This document shows positions 22,603 to 34,951 of a DNA stretch of 64,000 nucleotides, piece by piece. The number at the start of each line of letters is the position of its first letter. Within the stretch, counting starts at the first letter, position 1. The translations under genes and the position numbers were made by a program. Source of the DNA: Rhodamnia argentea (Eukaryota; Streptophyta; Magnoliopsida; Myrtales; Myrtaceae); assembly GCF_020921035.1 (NCBI RefSeq), contig NC_063151.1, forward strand, positions 10,283,501 to 10,347,500, given 5' to 3'. Below the pieces are notes generated by a model, which searched no databases, was not told the DNA's origin, and saw nothing but the letters and a program-made list of their open reading frames with translations.

Positions 22603-25600
22603 ATGATGCTGGGCGTGAATTGCAGGACTTCCTCTTCTTCCTTCCTCTCTCCTTCACATCTCAGTTCACCAAGGTTAGATTTTTAGAAAAGGATTTACGG
22701 GGTCAGACGCATCTGTTTTCATTCATGACCTTCACGTGGGAGGCTGACTGATAGCCCATTGCAGTGCCGGTGAAAACGGGCTTTACAGGAATATACTGAA
22801 CGCATCGCCGAGACTCTTTTCCACTTCTAATTTTGTGAGTAATCTGCACATTTTTTTGTTTCTATGCACGTCCATGCCAGAATATGTGCTCTGAGTTTTC
22901 CTTTTCTTGATTTGTCCATGAGAGTATTTAGTTTGTAAGCTCCAGTCAATTGTCAGAGTGCATATTCTGGCAACAGGTCGAACTCAGTCACCGGAACAGA
23001 ATAATAAGTCTCACTTTTGAAAAAAATTTGCAGTTGACTGTGCGAGTTCAAACAGTAGTTGATTTCTCATGATGCTGCTCAACCTTAGTGGTCTATCCTA
23101 ATCGGCTTTATAAAGATCAGATGATGCTAATTGAGTTTGGATTTCAAACTAGTGTTTGCCGGCTGAAACCGCTCCAGTTTTCATCCCTTACATGCGGATT
23201 GGGCAATCTCGGGTTTGTTTTACCTCGAATAGACCTGAGAGCAATTCCATCATGGAGTTTTGAGACTCATGACATGTTGGTTCGCGTTGCTATTAAAGCT
23301 AACCCTTTGAGCTGAAGTCACGCCACTTAAATTTTCGCGCTCTCTGCTTGGCCACTAAAATGATTCCCGAGCATAAGTACTATGGATACCTACCTTATTT
23401 AGCATGATCAACAATGCATTTTTTATATCAATTCTTTCACCTGCTAGTCGAGAACCCTGCCGTTTGCCTTGGTTGCTACATCTTGGCTTCTGTTTATTGA
23501 TCTAGCATTACAATTATTGCATTTTCAATTGCAAGACCCAATAACATCCGCGAGAGTTGAGACTTTACAAAGGGTATGATTAAAACAGAACCTCTATTTG
23601 TAAATCACTTTGCTGAGTCTTTTTGACCCAGATTATGCAATTGGAGAGGACTTCAGCTGAACAAACTTCCATCTATCAGGATGCTGAAAAGATAGTCAAC
23701 TGTGATTCTGTACAATATATTCCTTCCAATGGCACTCCATCGCATAAGGTTCTCGTTCTATCCTCCTTTAATTACATGAATTCATTTGTCAACTGGTATA
23801 GTATACTAGTTATTGTAATTTGTACTTGTCGTTAATAGTCTCTGCAACTACATATAAGTAAAACGTAGTGAACAGTGGAGTAAACTGTCTTTAGAATGTA
23901 CAAAGACTTTACTCTGTCGATCGTCTTAATCTGTTTACGCGGATACTTTACCAACCCACATCTGGATTTGTACTGCAGTCCACTGTGGAACTACAGAAGG
24001 AGATTGCCACACTTGAGGTTGAAATTATGCACTTGGAGAGTCATCTTCTTTCGCTCTATAGGACGGCTTTTCGAGAGCACACGTCCACTCTAGCAAAAGT
24101 CTCGGAAACAAAGTTGCAGAGCAAGACTAGGTCACCATCACGGAAAGTGCCTAGTGGACTCAAGCAGAGAGCGGAGCCACACGTTAGGCGAAATGGCCTC
24201 CTGCGTAGTTTCCAATCTTCCCCAGCACATTGCTGGGCTTCTTCAGATAATCAGAGCTGCACTTCAAGTTCTAAAGCAATATCTGTGCGGGTGAGCATTC
24301 AAGTCGCTCTTTTGCATTCAACTTTTACAACCACTCGTATAGACGTCTCTTCTGTATCGTTCATATATGGGAGAATGATTTTGCAGGACCACAAAAATGC
24401 CGATTTCGGTCATAGGAGCCTCGCAGATCACCTTGGAGCCAAAGACATCTCTCTCAAAACTCCAGAGAGACTCTCTGAGGATATAGTGAGATGCATATCT
24501 TCAATCTACTGCAAGCTTGCGGATCCCACTCACATTCAAATTGGCTCATCTGCTTCACCAACTTCTTCCTTGTCCTCCTCGAGCATATTTTCTTCTCATA
24601 ACCACAGAGATAGTTGGAGCCCATCTCGGAATGAGGAGATTTCGGTGCATCAACTTCGGGGATTGAGAGAGGAGAGTGGGAGATATGGCGATATGGTAGA
24701 AGTTCTCAAGATATGTTTGGATGATAACAGTTTCAAGTTTGCCGCTACGATGCTGCAAAAGTTCAGGTGGTTCATGGCTAAAAAAATAATAATGAGATAA
24801 TAGCATGGCTTTGACTTCAGGCACCAAGCATGTCCCAAATCTTTGAATCCAGTCATACTGTATCTCTGCACATATTGTGTTGAGAAAATTGGTGATTTTT
24901 TTTCTGATTTATCCATGTTCCAACCAACTCAGGTCATTGGTTCGTTGTCTTGAGGACATTGACCCGAGAAAGATGAAGCGCGAGGAGAAACTTGCTTTCT
25001 GGATCAACATTCACAATGCCCTAGTGATGCATGTATTGCCCTTCCTTGTAATTGTTTGCTTCACCGTACAATAGAGATACAATTTGAGATGACACTAATT
25101 TTTGACTCATGACTTAGCAATTAGATTACTTTCCTTTATCTTATTGACTGCCGAACTAACTGGGTTAATCTTGAACACATTACTGACTGTCTTTGGTATG
25201 TCTCTTGCAGGCTTATTTAGCTTATGGAACGGGAGGTCGTGTGAAGAGCCCCACTATAATGAAGGTGAGATTGTGCTCCAGAGTTTTGTCAGGGGGAATG
25301 GTGCCTTAATTTTATATATCGTCATCGTAGTTTTCATTTTTCAGGCGGCTTATAATGTGGGTGGACATTGCATTAATGCCTATATCATACAAAGCGCAAT
25401 TTTAGGATGTCGATCAAGTCACTCGGCACCGGTATGATTTCCTAACATCAGCCTATCCATTCGTTTTCGTTCGATGTAGATATGAATAGTTATTTGCTTC
25501 CGAGAACTCCTTTCAAGCACAGTAACATGAAAACTCCTAACTTTTATTTGTGAATTCAGTGGCTACAAACGCTGTTTACTCCGGGAAGAAAGTACAAGCC

Positions 25601-26084
25601 AGGCATTAGCGGACATCTCTATGCTTTGGAATATCCCGAGCAGCTTGTTCATTTTGCACTTTGCTCCGGGGCATATTCCGACCCACCGGTATCATGATTT
25701 GCTCTCTTATGAAGTAGTATGATTCAGTACTTTAGTAGATCGTAACACTAGTCACTATGATCGCAGGTTCGAGTTTATACAGCAAAAAGTATATTCTTGG
25801 ATTTAAAACTGGCTAAAGAGGATTTTATTCAAGCAAATGTCTACATCCACAAGGAATCGAAGATCTTCCTCCCGAGAATCCTCTATTACTTCGCAAAAGA
25901 CATGTCACTTACTATGCCCGGGCTGTTAGACGTGGTGAAAGAGTGCCTCTCGGAAGGCCAGCAGCAAACTATTCAAAAGTGCATGAAGGGAAGGCTCGAC
26001 AAGTATGTCAACTGGATGCCTCATAATTCGACCTTTCGGTACGTGATCCACCGAGAATTAGCCGGAGGAAGAGTGGCCATGTGA
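22603..26084 (+). CDS. Leucine-zipper (MIP1-type) DUF547 protein, multi-exon
   Basis: Well-supported exons with matching phases are 23536-23573, 23632-23748, 23979-24290, 24387-24766, 24933-25032, 25211-25264, 25345-25431, 25560-25688 and 25767-26084 (stop). They encode a coiled-coil segment (LQKEIATLEVEIMHLESHL), a serine-rich linker, and a DUF547 domain with KLAFWINIHNALVMH, AAYNVGGHCINAYIIQ, HFALCSGAYSDPPVRVY and a terminal WMPHNSTFRYVIHREL. The 5' end is tentative: 22603-22673 (MMLGVNCRTS, serine-rich) and 22765-22834 join in frame, but the phase into 23536 requires a further exon or another donor. About 510 residues are certain. Function is unknown; relatives were found as partners of MADS factors (MIP1). 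Every intron from 23574 on is GT-AG. Confidence 0.9.
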
Positions 26085-26659
26085 TGAATGCCGGGACTGT
26101 ATGTAACCCTTCAAAAGATTGATGTATTTGTTCTTAGTCTTTTGCCCAAAATAAGCCGTGAGCAGCAATTTGTACAGAGGTGTGAGGGTGCAAGATTCTT
26201 TTGGGAATTGAATTGGATTTGCTTTGAACCAAGACTATCATCAAGGGCACAATTCAATTGTTGTCTTTCCTAGAAATGTGTAAATCCAATGTAAATTTTG
26301 CGCTATGTATCTCGGGTTGATGTGCACAGACAACCTTTGAACCAGAATGTTCGCTCTTTCCTGTCAGATTCTCAATTCCTAGGAAGTAGGAACTCTTCAC
26401 AGAAAATTCTGTCAGTCTAATCCAAAGTACTTAAACCTAGAAATACCTTTTGAGTCCAATGAAGTGGCTGTGCCATACACAGAAAATTGAACAATCACCC
26501 AACTTCTTTCCATGCTTATCTGTCTAGTCCCTATTATGTGTCTCCTGTTATGCCTCTCCAAAACAACTACTCCTGCACCAATCCAACTGTTGTTAAAACA
26601 ATATCCCTGGAAAAACTGTTTAGCCAGGTTTTATTCTGAATAGAACCATTCCTGGTGCA

Positions 26660-27000
26660 ATTTGATGGTGCAGAACGTTAGGCGGTTAAGCACCAACATG
26701 TGCAACAAGGTGATCATAGCGGAGACGCCAATGCTTCTTCGGTGTGCGGGCAATCAAGAAAATGTTGGCTCAAAAATGAATTACACGAAGAAAGGTGGGG
26801 GCGGTGCCTATTGGGAATCAGATGATAGAAACTCGTTTGAGGTGGTTTGAACATGTGAGACAAAGGCTTCTGGTTAATCCAGCGAGGAGATGGGATTATG
26901 AGGTGCGGAACCGGACTAAAGTAGAGGGAGACTAGAAATACGTCAGAGAAGACGCTATGAGAAGATATTGAGTTTCCAGATCTTTTAGATGATTTGATAT
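26660..27000 (+). mobile_element. RTE-type LINE 3' fragment (dead)
   Basis: Across frame breaks it reads as the C-terminal tail of an RTE-like reverse transcriptase: VGAVPIGNQMIETRLRWFEHV, then RQRLLVNPARRWDYEV and an arginine-rich end. The reverse transcriptase core is not present. Its 5' truncation is typical of LINE insertions. It sits between the DUF547 and PPR genes, which converge on it. Confidence 0.75.
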
Positions 27001-27463
27001 AGAATCGAGCGCAAACAATACATATGAACCATATACAAAAGGAAAGTGTTGTGTAACCAGGTCCCTCTAGGATCTGCACGTCTCAAAAGGCTTCTAGAGC
27101 TCTCCGGCGTACCTGCACTTTCTCAAAATGCTCGGCAAAAATGGTACATTTTACTTTCGTCAGCTTGGATCTAATAAGCATGAATGCTTGTTTCTGCAGC
27201 TTTATGCTTTCATTTCGTTCTGCATCCCATTAGCATTTTCGTATCTTCGACTTGGCATTCTGCTTTTAACAGAACTAATCGGTGCACATCGTTTGAATTT
27301 CATGGCCAAGCCGTGAAGTATTTAAATCTTAGAAGCCTCAAAATTAAACTCTTAAGACAACAATCACAAAATCAGTCATTGGCATGCATGATAAATTTGA
27401 AACACATACAAATTCGTGCCGCACATTGTACTGAGCACTGAACATACTACCGTCCGGTCCTCT

Positions 27464-27496
27464 ATTTTGAGAGAGAGGAGAGAGAGAGAGAGAGAG
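27464..27496. repeat. Short GA repeat downstream of PPR gene
   Basis: A GAGAGAGGAGAGAGAG run of about 30 bases, beyond the stop codon of the minus-strand PPR gene. Confidence 0.7.
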
Positions 27497-27781
27497 ACTT
27501 TGTTCTTCTCTAAAATTTCAGTCACATTTTTCCACAATAGTTTCCTGTGTAATTTCGCAGTTACAAATAGGCATGTTATCAAGAAACTACACATTTGCCA
27601 AGCCGCATTAGCTTTTGATACACTGCAAATTAATAAAGATGCCCGCCTTCCGTTGTTGACTATCCGAAGAGAACATAACAGCAATTGCCTCAATATCGGA
27701 TCTATGCAGCCAAAAAAGAAGACAAACACTGCCAATGTCAAAATGGCAAATGAAATATGCACTCACTCCCATCGGAAGGTA

Positions 27782-28813
27782 CTACGATCTCAGCTCTACA
27801 AATCTCTGTCTCACAGCACGGACGAGGTCCATCTCCCCACAAGCGGCTAAACCTTCTACTACCTTTTGCCTTATGCCAATGTAAGGGATAAACCCTCTGC
27901 CCGTCATTGACATCACCACTTTTCCTGCTAAAACATGATTGTCGCACTCCAAACATCCCTCTACCAGCCTTTCATACGATTCAAATCCAAGAGGGTAATT
28001 TTCCCTCTCCAAGAACTCAATAGTCTCCACTGCCTTCCGAATCTCTTTTGTCGCACGCAACGTTGCTAGCATTTTTGCCACTGTATCTTGCCTAGGTGTC
28101 AACCCACCTTTCACCACCATCTGTTTCAACAACTCTACAGCATCAGGAGTCCTTCTGGAGGAGCACATTGCGCCGATTACTGCACCATAGCTATCGAAAT
28201 CAGGAACACAACCAGCCTGAGTCATTCCCTTCAGGACTTTAATTGCTTCTCCTAATTGATCAACAGCACAAAGAGATGATATAACGTAATTGCACGTGCC
28301 CGAATCAGGACTGTACCCAATCGACCTCATATCTAACAAAATGTCAGCTACAGAACGAGACTGGGATATCTGTTCCAACCATGCGGAAGAGAGGAACAAA
28401 CTGGCTTGGGGAACTGGAGTGCAGCCGGAGCGAAGGGTACGTTGAAGGATGCTAAGAGCAAGAGGAAAAGGATCAGGACTTTGAAGGGTGTAACAAAGGA
28501 GGCAGGTGTATGCAGTCCGCAGCCTAGAACGAGGTCTGAGAGGGACAAAACACCGTAAAATTTCATCTATTATTTGGGTTCTGTTGTTCGGGGGGATATC
28601 TGATAGAAAAGATAAGAGTTTCGGATTTTGGTCTTGGGAAGAATTGAGAAGGTCTGGTATATGCTGGTAGTTTTTGGTTTGAACTGCAGCTTTCAAGGTT
28701 CCCTCGAGACTTTGCAACGAAGAGACTGACCGTACCGGAGAAAAGTTGGAGACAAGGCTGCTAAAATGAAGAGAAAACCTGCACAGTTTCTTTGCTCCCA
28801 CAATCATTTTCAC
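27782..28813 (-). CDS. Small pentatricopeptide repeat (PPR) protein, probably organellar
   Basis: An intronless frame of 343 residues. The first 30 or so residues (MKMIVGAKKL, then arginine, serine and leucine, almost no acid) look like a mitochondrial presequence. P-type PPR units are seen at about 172-206 (CNYVISSLCAVDQLGEAIKV...GCVPD), 207-241 (FDSYGAVIGAMCSS...GLTPR) and 277-311 (FESYERLVEGCLEC...GFIPY), with weaker units between. There is no E, DYW or SMR domain. It resembles the small Arabidopsis PPR protein At1g06270 (from memory, same size). PPR proteins bind organelle RNA; the target is unknown. An alternative start two codons later (28807) is possible. It lies opposite in strand to both neighbours and appears intact. 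Confidence 0.9.
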   Translation of the reverse strand: MKMIVGAKKLCRFSLHFSSLVSNFSPVRSVSSLQSLEGTLKAAVQTKNYQHIPDLLNSSQDQNPKLLSFLSDIPPNNRTQIIDEILRCFVPLRPRSRLRTAYTCLLCYTLQSPDPFPLALSILQRTLRSGCTPVPQASLFLSSAWLEQISQSRSVADILLDMRSIGYSPDSGTCNYVISSLCAVDQLGEAIKVLKGMTQAGCVPDFDSYGAVIGAMCSSRRTPDAVELLKQMVVKGGLTPRQDTVAKMLATLRATKEIRKAVETIEFLERENYPLGFESYERLVEGCLECDNHVLAGKVVMSMTGRGFIPYIGIRQKVVEGLAACGEMDLVRAVRQRFVELRS

Positions 28814-29519
28814 TTCATACGAAACAATGAATTATAGTGGTTTCGTGTTACATGTGCCACAGCGGATAACCTGCAGAGGATTACCGTCTTAGATGTCTGA
28901 AAAGCCGCACACGCCACACACAGAAACAAATACATGCCCGCATGCTCGACCATACGACGACTGCTACATTATATAGACAAGAGCCAACATTAGTAATGAC
29001 GACGGAGGAGAAAAAGAGAAGAACAATATTGCAGCCTTGGTCAATAAGGTCCGTCCGTACGCTCGCGCTCTGGAGCTACAGAAATATAATGGGACGAAAT
29101 ACGTGCGTATGGCAAGTCAAGATAGAATATGCAAACTCAATCTCTTTTCGGGTTCTCTTCCCTTCGTCTCTAGAAGCTAGGGTCCATGTTAGCAGATTGA
29201 CAATAAGACTAAAAGCCCAGGACCACCCAATTCATGCACCTCTTACGGGACGTAACAAAAGAAAAAAGAATGCCCACCAAATCGGAAGCGGGGACGGACT
29301 GGGCACGAAGAGATTTACCGTTTCTTTTTCACAGGGGCATTTTGTCGAGCAGGTAATGCTCAACGACCCGGCGAAACTGAAGACAGACAGGACCACGCCA
29401 CGGCAAGAGAAAAGGAAGTGAGAAGACAGAAAGGGATCAGGAGTTCACACTCGATTGGTTCGCCACGCGAGATAGAGATGCGAACCGTGGCAGCAAGCTG
29501 AACAAGTTGGGTACCTCTT

Positions 29520-29547
29520 TGCGGGCGGGCGGGCGGGCGGGCGGGCG
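29520..29547. repeat. (GCGG)n microsatellite
   Basis: Six to seven tandem GCGG units upstream of the PPR gene; G-rich and potentially able to form a quadruplex. Confidence 0.9.
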
Positions 29548-29704
29548 AGGATCGAGTATATGTTCTTCATTTCGCTTCTCTTTCCCAACTCATTTGCGCG
29601 GGCGTCACATGCGGGTGCGCACGTGACACAGCCCAAAGTCTCGCACGTTCCATTTACCTGTCTGCTTGATCGTTGGTTCCGTGTGAAACATCGTAATCCC
29701 TAGA

Positions 29705-29935
29705 AATGTGTGATGGTTTCACGAAAAATCAATAATTTAAAAATATTTTTTTAAAAAAATTATTTTTATTAGAGAAAATTATCAATGAAAAATATTTTCA
29801 TTGCCAATAAATTAATGGCTAATCTTTCATTGAGTTCACCAATTGATTAATTTTCGTAAGCGATATAAGAGATCGTTTGTTTAGGAAAACATCTTTTAAA
29901 ATAAAACAAACCCCGATCCTTTCTAAAATAATCCT
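29705..29935. repeat. AT-rich MITE-family copy (3 of 4)
   Basis: Contains 'GTTTCACGAAAAATCAATAA', 'GAAAAATATTTTCATTG', and 'CGTAAGCGATATAAGAGATC', the last nearly identical to a block in the copy at 43028-43265. Confidence 0.55.
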
Positions 29936-30849
29936 CAAACAAAATTTCCTCTAGATGAATGGCAGAAAAGGGTCTAATATTCAAAAAAATCTCTGACTTT
30001 AGTATATGTTCCTATTATATCATAATTTTTTTTATTTCATAAAAAAACCTCAAACTATTATTTTTATTTCAATTCTATCAGTCTAATAGCAAAAAAGAAA
30101 AAAAATATCAACTTTAGCATCTATCTCAATTATACTAAGTCGCTATACTTAATCTGTTTCATAACACTTACAGTTAAGAAAAAAAAAAAGAATTGGTTGC
30201 ATGTCTCTCGATTCCCAAATTGCAGAACAATGACACAAATGTTCTTACTCAAGTCTCAACGCCAATTTCATTTTTCTTGCTTTACTTTTATCTCATCTCG
30301 TCTTTGCGTCTTCTTCTTTTTATTTAAAAGAAGATAGTATCAATTGCTAAACTAAGATACATAAAAAGTACATAGACTTCCACAGCAAATCAAATTGAAA
30401 CAGAACAAAGTCCGGATTGCTACAAAACAAAGCCAAATCAAGAAAATAAGGAGGATCAATTGAGTACCAGCAAAGTTAAACATACTCTCGTTCCGCAAAA
30501 ATCAACAAAAAGAACATATCGGCCGGTGCATATCAATATTCAATTAATCGTGTTATATCAAGTTCGAGGCCGTCTTCTCGGGAGTCGGTTCCCCCTCGAT
30601 ATGTTCAAAGAGAGCGGACCGGATCAGATCGGACCGGACCGGACCTATCGTATCGTATTGCGGCCACTCGTTTGCAATTGGCCATGAACGCCTACGGAAC
30701 GAGCGGCTCGGGCGCGTCGCAAAGCCCGTCCAACACGAATTTCCGAAAAGGGATCTGGTTCGAGCCCTCGACTCTGTTCCTCGTACCTTCGATCCATGTA
30801 ATTACCAAAAAGCCACCGCCTCTCTCTCTCTCTTCGCCGAAGCCCCATC

Positions 30850-33563
30850 ATGCAATCCCCCACCCTCTTCTTCTCCGCCAAGCCCCTCTCCCCTTCTCTA
30901 GCTCCTCGCGTCAAGGCTCTGTACACCGCGAATCCGCCGCCTTCCACCGCCGTCCGCAACGACCCCAACTCCATGGCGGCTTCAGGTCCCAAGTGGGCCC
31001 AGAAGACCATCACCCTGCCTCCCCAGAGGCGGGGCTGTCACCTTGTCACTCCTAAGGTACAGATGAAACCTAATGGGGCCTCCGCCTGGCTCTGCTTTGG
31101 TTGCTGTCCTTCGATTCTCGGTTTGGCATGTGTCATTTGGATGTTTTTTTTTTTTTTCTTGTTATTGTTGTCCGAGATGGCGGGCCGAATCAAAATGACT
31201 GATTCCCATGTGGTTGTTGCTTTGTGGATTCATTTAAACTGTCTTGTCGTTGTATTTAATTCTATTGGAAATTATCGTGATTAGAAGTTGAGAATGTGTA
31301 TAGCTTTGCCTTATGAGTGAAGTGTAGTTTGCTCTGTCCAGTCCAATTATGTTTTTCCTCAAGAGACACTGAATGTGGGTATGTAATGGAGCAATTAGAT
31401 GTGATTAAGAAATCGTCAAGAAGTGCTGCAGAGATTCTCCCATCGCAATATTCCGTCTTTGGGCTATACCGGGACTAACTAGTCAAAGGCTTAGAGCCAG
31501 AAGTGATCTTAGAAGTTAGAAATCAATTGCGCTTTGGGAATTAAAATCTCAATATCATCTTCCTTTAGGAGAAAAACAAAAATTGTGTTTTCATTATGGT
31601 CTTGCATAACAACAATTACTTAAATATGTTTGTATCGCTGGAAAAGCAAAAGGGTAACAGGTCAGGTTTTAGTTCTACTTTGATTACTTGAAATGCTTTT
31701 AAATAACACCTTTTTCTGATTGGGGGTGACAAAGGATGCTTGCCTGAGGGTGGCATTTTCTGTGTACATGATAATCTGTTGGTAACAGGAGAAAACAGCG
31801 CGTGAAGGCGTAGCAGCAAAGAGCCCCCCAAACATTTTCTTGGTTTCTCTCCATGTGTGTCAACTTCATATGAACTAAACCAAAATTGGAGGAAATTCAG
31901 GTTCTGAGGGAAGCGAAGATTCAATTCTAGGCTAATTGTTGTAAAGAAGGGTGTTATGGTGAAGACATTTCATATTTTATGCTAATTTTTCCAATGTAGA
32001 CAAATATGCACTCTGCTAGATTAATTGTTTAATGTGTTCCTAGTTGTGGCTTTGATCGCTTGGACTATTGTTCCTGTTTGGGGAGTATTTTAAAGGTTAC
32101 ATTCTTGCTGAAAAGTCGTTTCGACCATACTGTATGTGTTTTGTATTGTCGCCGCCCTCATTGATGTGTGCTCTGGTCATGCAATTGAATATCAGATTTT
32201 GAAGGAAATTGGACAAGACTTGTCAGATTTCAAGTGTGGCCTGGCACATCTCTTCCGTAAGTGGCTTTAAGCCTCATCTTGATCTTTCCTTTTCCTTTTT
32301 CCGCAGCAACTCAACTTTGCTGCCAACCGGGCTAAAGTTATCTTATTGTCTTCGTCCTGCAGTACAGCACACAAGTGCATCTCTTACCATCAATGAGAAT
32401 TACGACTCAGATGTTAGGGATGATATGGAGACATTTCTCAACAAGATAGTCCCTGAGGTTTGCTTACGCTTGGCCAAGCTGCTTCTCTTATTTCCTTTGA
32501 AAATACTGAAATGATTCATTCCTTGTCTATGGATTTAATTTTCAGGGTAGATCCGCACCTTGGAAGCATACAATTGAGGGTAAGTGTGAGATTTGCATCA
32601 CTCAGAGCGTCACTATACGTTCCGTTCATGTTAGCACCTTTCATTCTCTTCATCTCTGGGCAGTAATTTAATTTGGGTCTAAAATCACCATAAAAGATTA
32701 GAACAAGACATCTTTGGCTTATTTTCCTGCTGCATGGCTTCTTAGCTGGTCTTTTACCATAATAAAAGGCATGTATATGCTATAGCAGTTGGGATTTTAA
32801 ATAGTTGCACTATCTGAGACAGGAGAAAGTATCGTTATGCAGTGTATTTGACTCTTAATTTATCATCTAGGGGCTGTCATGTTAAGGTGTATTGTAGTTG
32901 TCATTTAGCGCCTATAAGAGGCTTCTTGCTAAGAGTGACAAGGCACTCTCAACTCGTTAACACTTCGTTGACTTATGATTGAGCTTGTTTTTTGTTCTAA
33001 TGAAGCGAGGAAGTCACTGCATTGGCTTCAGTTAGTTTCTTATCATTTTCACCCTCGATGGTTTCTGGTACTCATCACTTTCTCTTTCCACGTGGCACAT
33101 CTTATTCGATGAGTGCATAGGGCCAGCTACTAGTTCCATTTAGAATCTTCCCGCTTGGTTCTTTCTGTGGTCGGATAGGAGAATATTTTGACATGGGACT
33201 CTGGACCTTGTGCAGGTCCTGATGACATGCCAGCTCATATAAAATCTTCCATGTTTGGCTGTAGCCTCACGTAAGATGACTTGTTTCCGTAACTTTAATG
33301 GGACTGTTAGATTTATGTTATTGTTGCATTAACCAGGTTTGTTCTTGTACAGGATACCAATTACAAATGGGAAGCTTAACATGGGAACCTGGCAGGTGGT
33401 GTTCGATAGTTTTGCCCCTGAAATCATGCCCTTTCATTTCATCTTCAAGTGTAAGAAATTGCTTATAATCATTTCTCCTCCTATGCTTCAGGGAATATGG
33501 CTTTGTGAGCATCGAGACGTTGCCACTGCCCGGACTGTGGTAGTGACCCTTAATGGAATATGA
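30850..33563 (+). CDS. YjbQ/UPF0047 family protein, plastid-targeted candidate
   Basis: Seven exons join in frame: 30850-31056, 32196-32256, 32363-32457, 32546-32579, 33216-33270, 33353-33395 and 33492-33563 (188 residues). Residues 1-41 are rich in S, P, A and basic residues with no acid before N38-D39, like a transit peptide; a second ATG at codon 42 (30973) begins [10 protein letters not shown] and would give a protein of bacterial size. Family signatures are LQHTSASL (90-97, with H92), [44 protein letters not shown] and GIWLCEHRD (166-174, with H172). Bacterial YjbQ proteins can have weak thiamine-phosphate synthase activity, but the physiological role in plants is not settled. It appears complete, with all introns GT-AG. 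I recall the Arabidopsis homologue as At1g21065. Confidence 0.93.
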
Positions 33564-33894
33564 GATGGCTTGATTTAGCGATCGGTTTTTGCCCTGATCT
33601 GTGAAAAGTAAACCGAAAGAGGGATGGAGTTCTTGCTTGATGTCTATGTTGATTGCTAAATGTAATGACCGCTTTGTGACTTGTACTGCGATGGCTATGG
33701 TGGCATGTGTCATGATCTTCAGTGTGTGCAAGAAATGAGCAATTTGACATGGGGGGATGGTGATGCATTTGCTCGGATGATCATGCTGTCAATGAACGAG
33801 AATGTGGCATAGCTATGTACTGTTGTTACTGAGTTAAGACTCCGTTGAAATGTCCTCTCGAAGGCAATATAGATCTGGAAATATATTTCATCAT

Positions 33895-34951
33895 TAGAGG
33901 TGTCAATATGGGTCTTTGACCCATATTTTAACCCACTTTTATCCCTTTGGGTCAAATATGGGTTATATAAATTTACAAAATGGGTCAAATATGGGTTTAG
34001 GCTTACAAAACCTATTCAAATATGGGTTCTAACTCAACCCATTTTTTTTGTAACCTATAGCTTCGATGCCATTTTTATTCACTTGTAAAATGTGTCACCC
34101 GCCCGCCCACTCCGCCTGCGCCCGCTACCGCGCCTACCGCGCCGCCTCGCTGCGCCGCCCCCCCTCCGCGCCGCTTGCCCAATCGCGCCCGCCCTCCTTG
34201 CGCATGCTCGCCCTCTTCGAACAGGAAATGTCATAGTTGTGAGTGGTTCTTCCTACCCTATTTTTGTACGGCCGGTCTTCTTTGTCTTTTTTTTCGATGT
34301 TTTAGAACTCCTTATTTGTTTTTTTTTCGATAACGTGGCATAGAGAGCTACGGCTGCCGTTGTTGATCCATGCGATGCCGCGGGTGGTGGGAGAACTCTC
34401 GGAGTGCGTTGCGCTTCATGGGGAGGACGCTTGACTCATGTGTGAGGGAGTAGTGGACTGTTTGCTGCGAACATCTAGGGCTAAAAGTGGGAGACTATGT
34501 GACTCTTGTGCAAAGCTCGGGGAGAGAGAGGTTATTCAAATCATGAAGTCGTTAGTGATAAAAAAAAAAAAACCGATCAAATAGATTACATCCTATGGTG
34601 GCGATGATGGGTGGTGGCGGCGGGGAGGGGGGGGGGGGGGGCAAAGGCGACGGTGGGGTAGGGGGCGGCGTGCGCGCGGTGGGTGATGGCGGGCCGCGGG
34701 TGGCGCCGCGAGCTTGCGTGGAGGGCGATCGTGACGGTGGGCGTGGCGGCATCGACAAATAATTTTTATATTTTTTAATTTTATAAAATAAATATTTCAT
34801 AATTTGGTCAAATATATAAGTATTTAAATAATACGGGTTGGGTCGGGTATGGGCCGGGTATGGGTTGGGTCGGGTATGGGTTAAAATTTGTCGTATGAAA
34901 TGGGTATGGGTTAATTGGTATTTTGCCCACCCACCCCCCCCCCCTGCCCTC
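33895..34951. mobile_element. hAT-like non-autonomous element with GC-rich insert
   Basis: The left end TAGAGGTGTCAATATGGG matches the ends of the element at 6464-6880. Both terminal regions carry many 'CAAATATGGGT' and 'GGGTCGGGTATGGG' words. The right end passes through GGTATTTTGCCCACCCACC and a C run. Flanking bases TTCATCA at 33888-33894 and 34953-34959 match 7 of 7 (8-bp versions differ at one base), fitting a hAT target duplication. Inside, 34096-34210 and 34590-34755 are extremely GC-rich and sit between AT-rich parts. No transposase is encoded. Confidence 0.6.

Larger units (their letters stand above)
28814..30849. other. Divergent spacer between PPR and YjbQ genes
   Basis: This 2-kb stretch must carry both promoters, since the genes are transcribed away from each other. 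It holds a (GCGG)n run at about 29520-29547, a MITE copy at 29705-29935, AT-rich DNA to 30460, and short 'CGGACC' repeats at about 30617-30643. I see no further gene. Confidence 0.5.
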
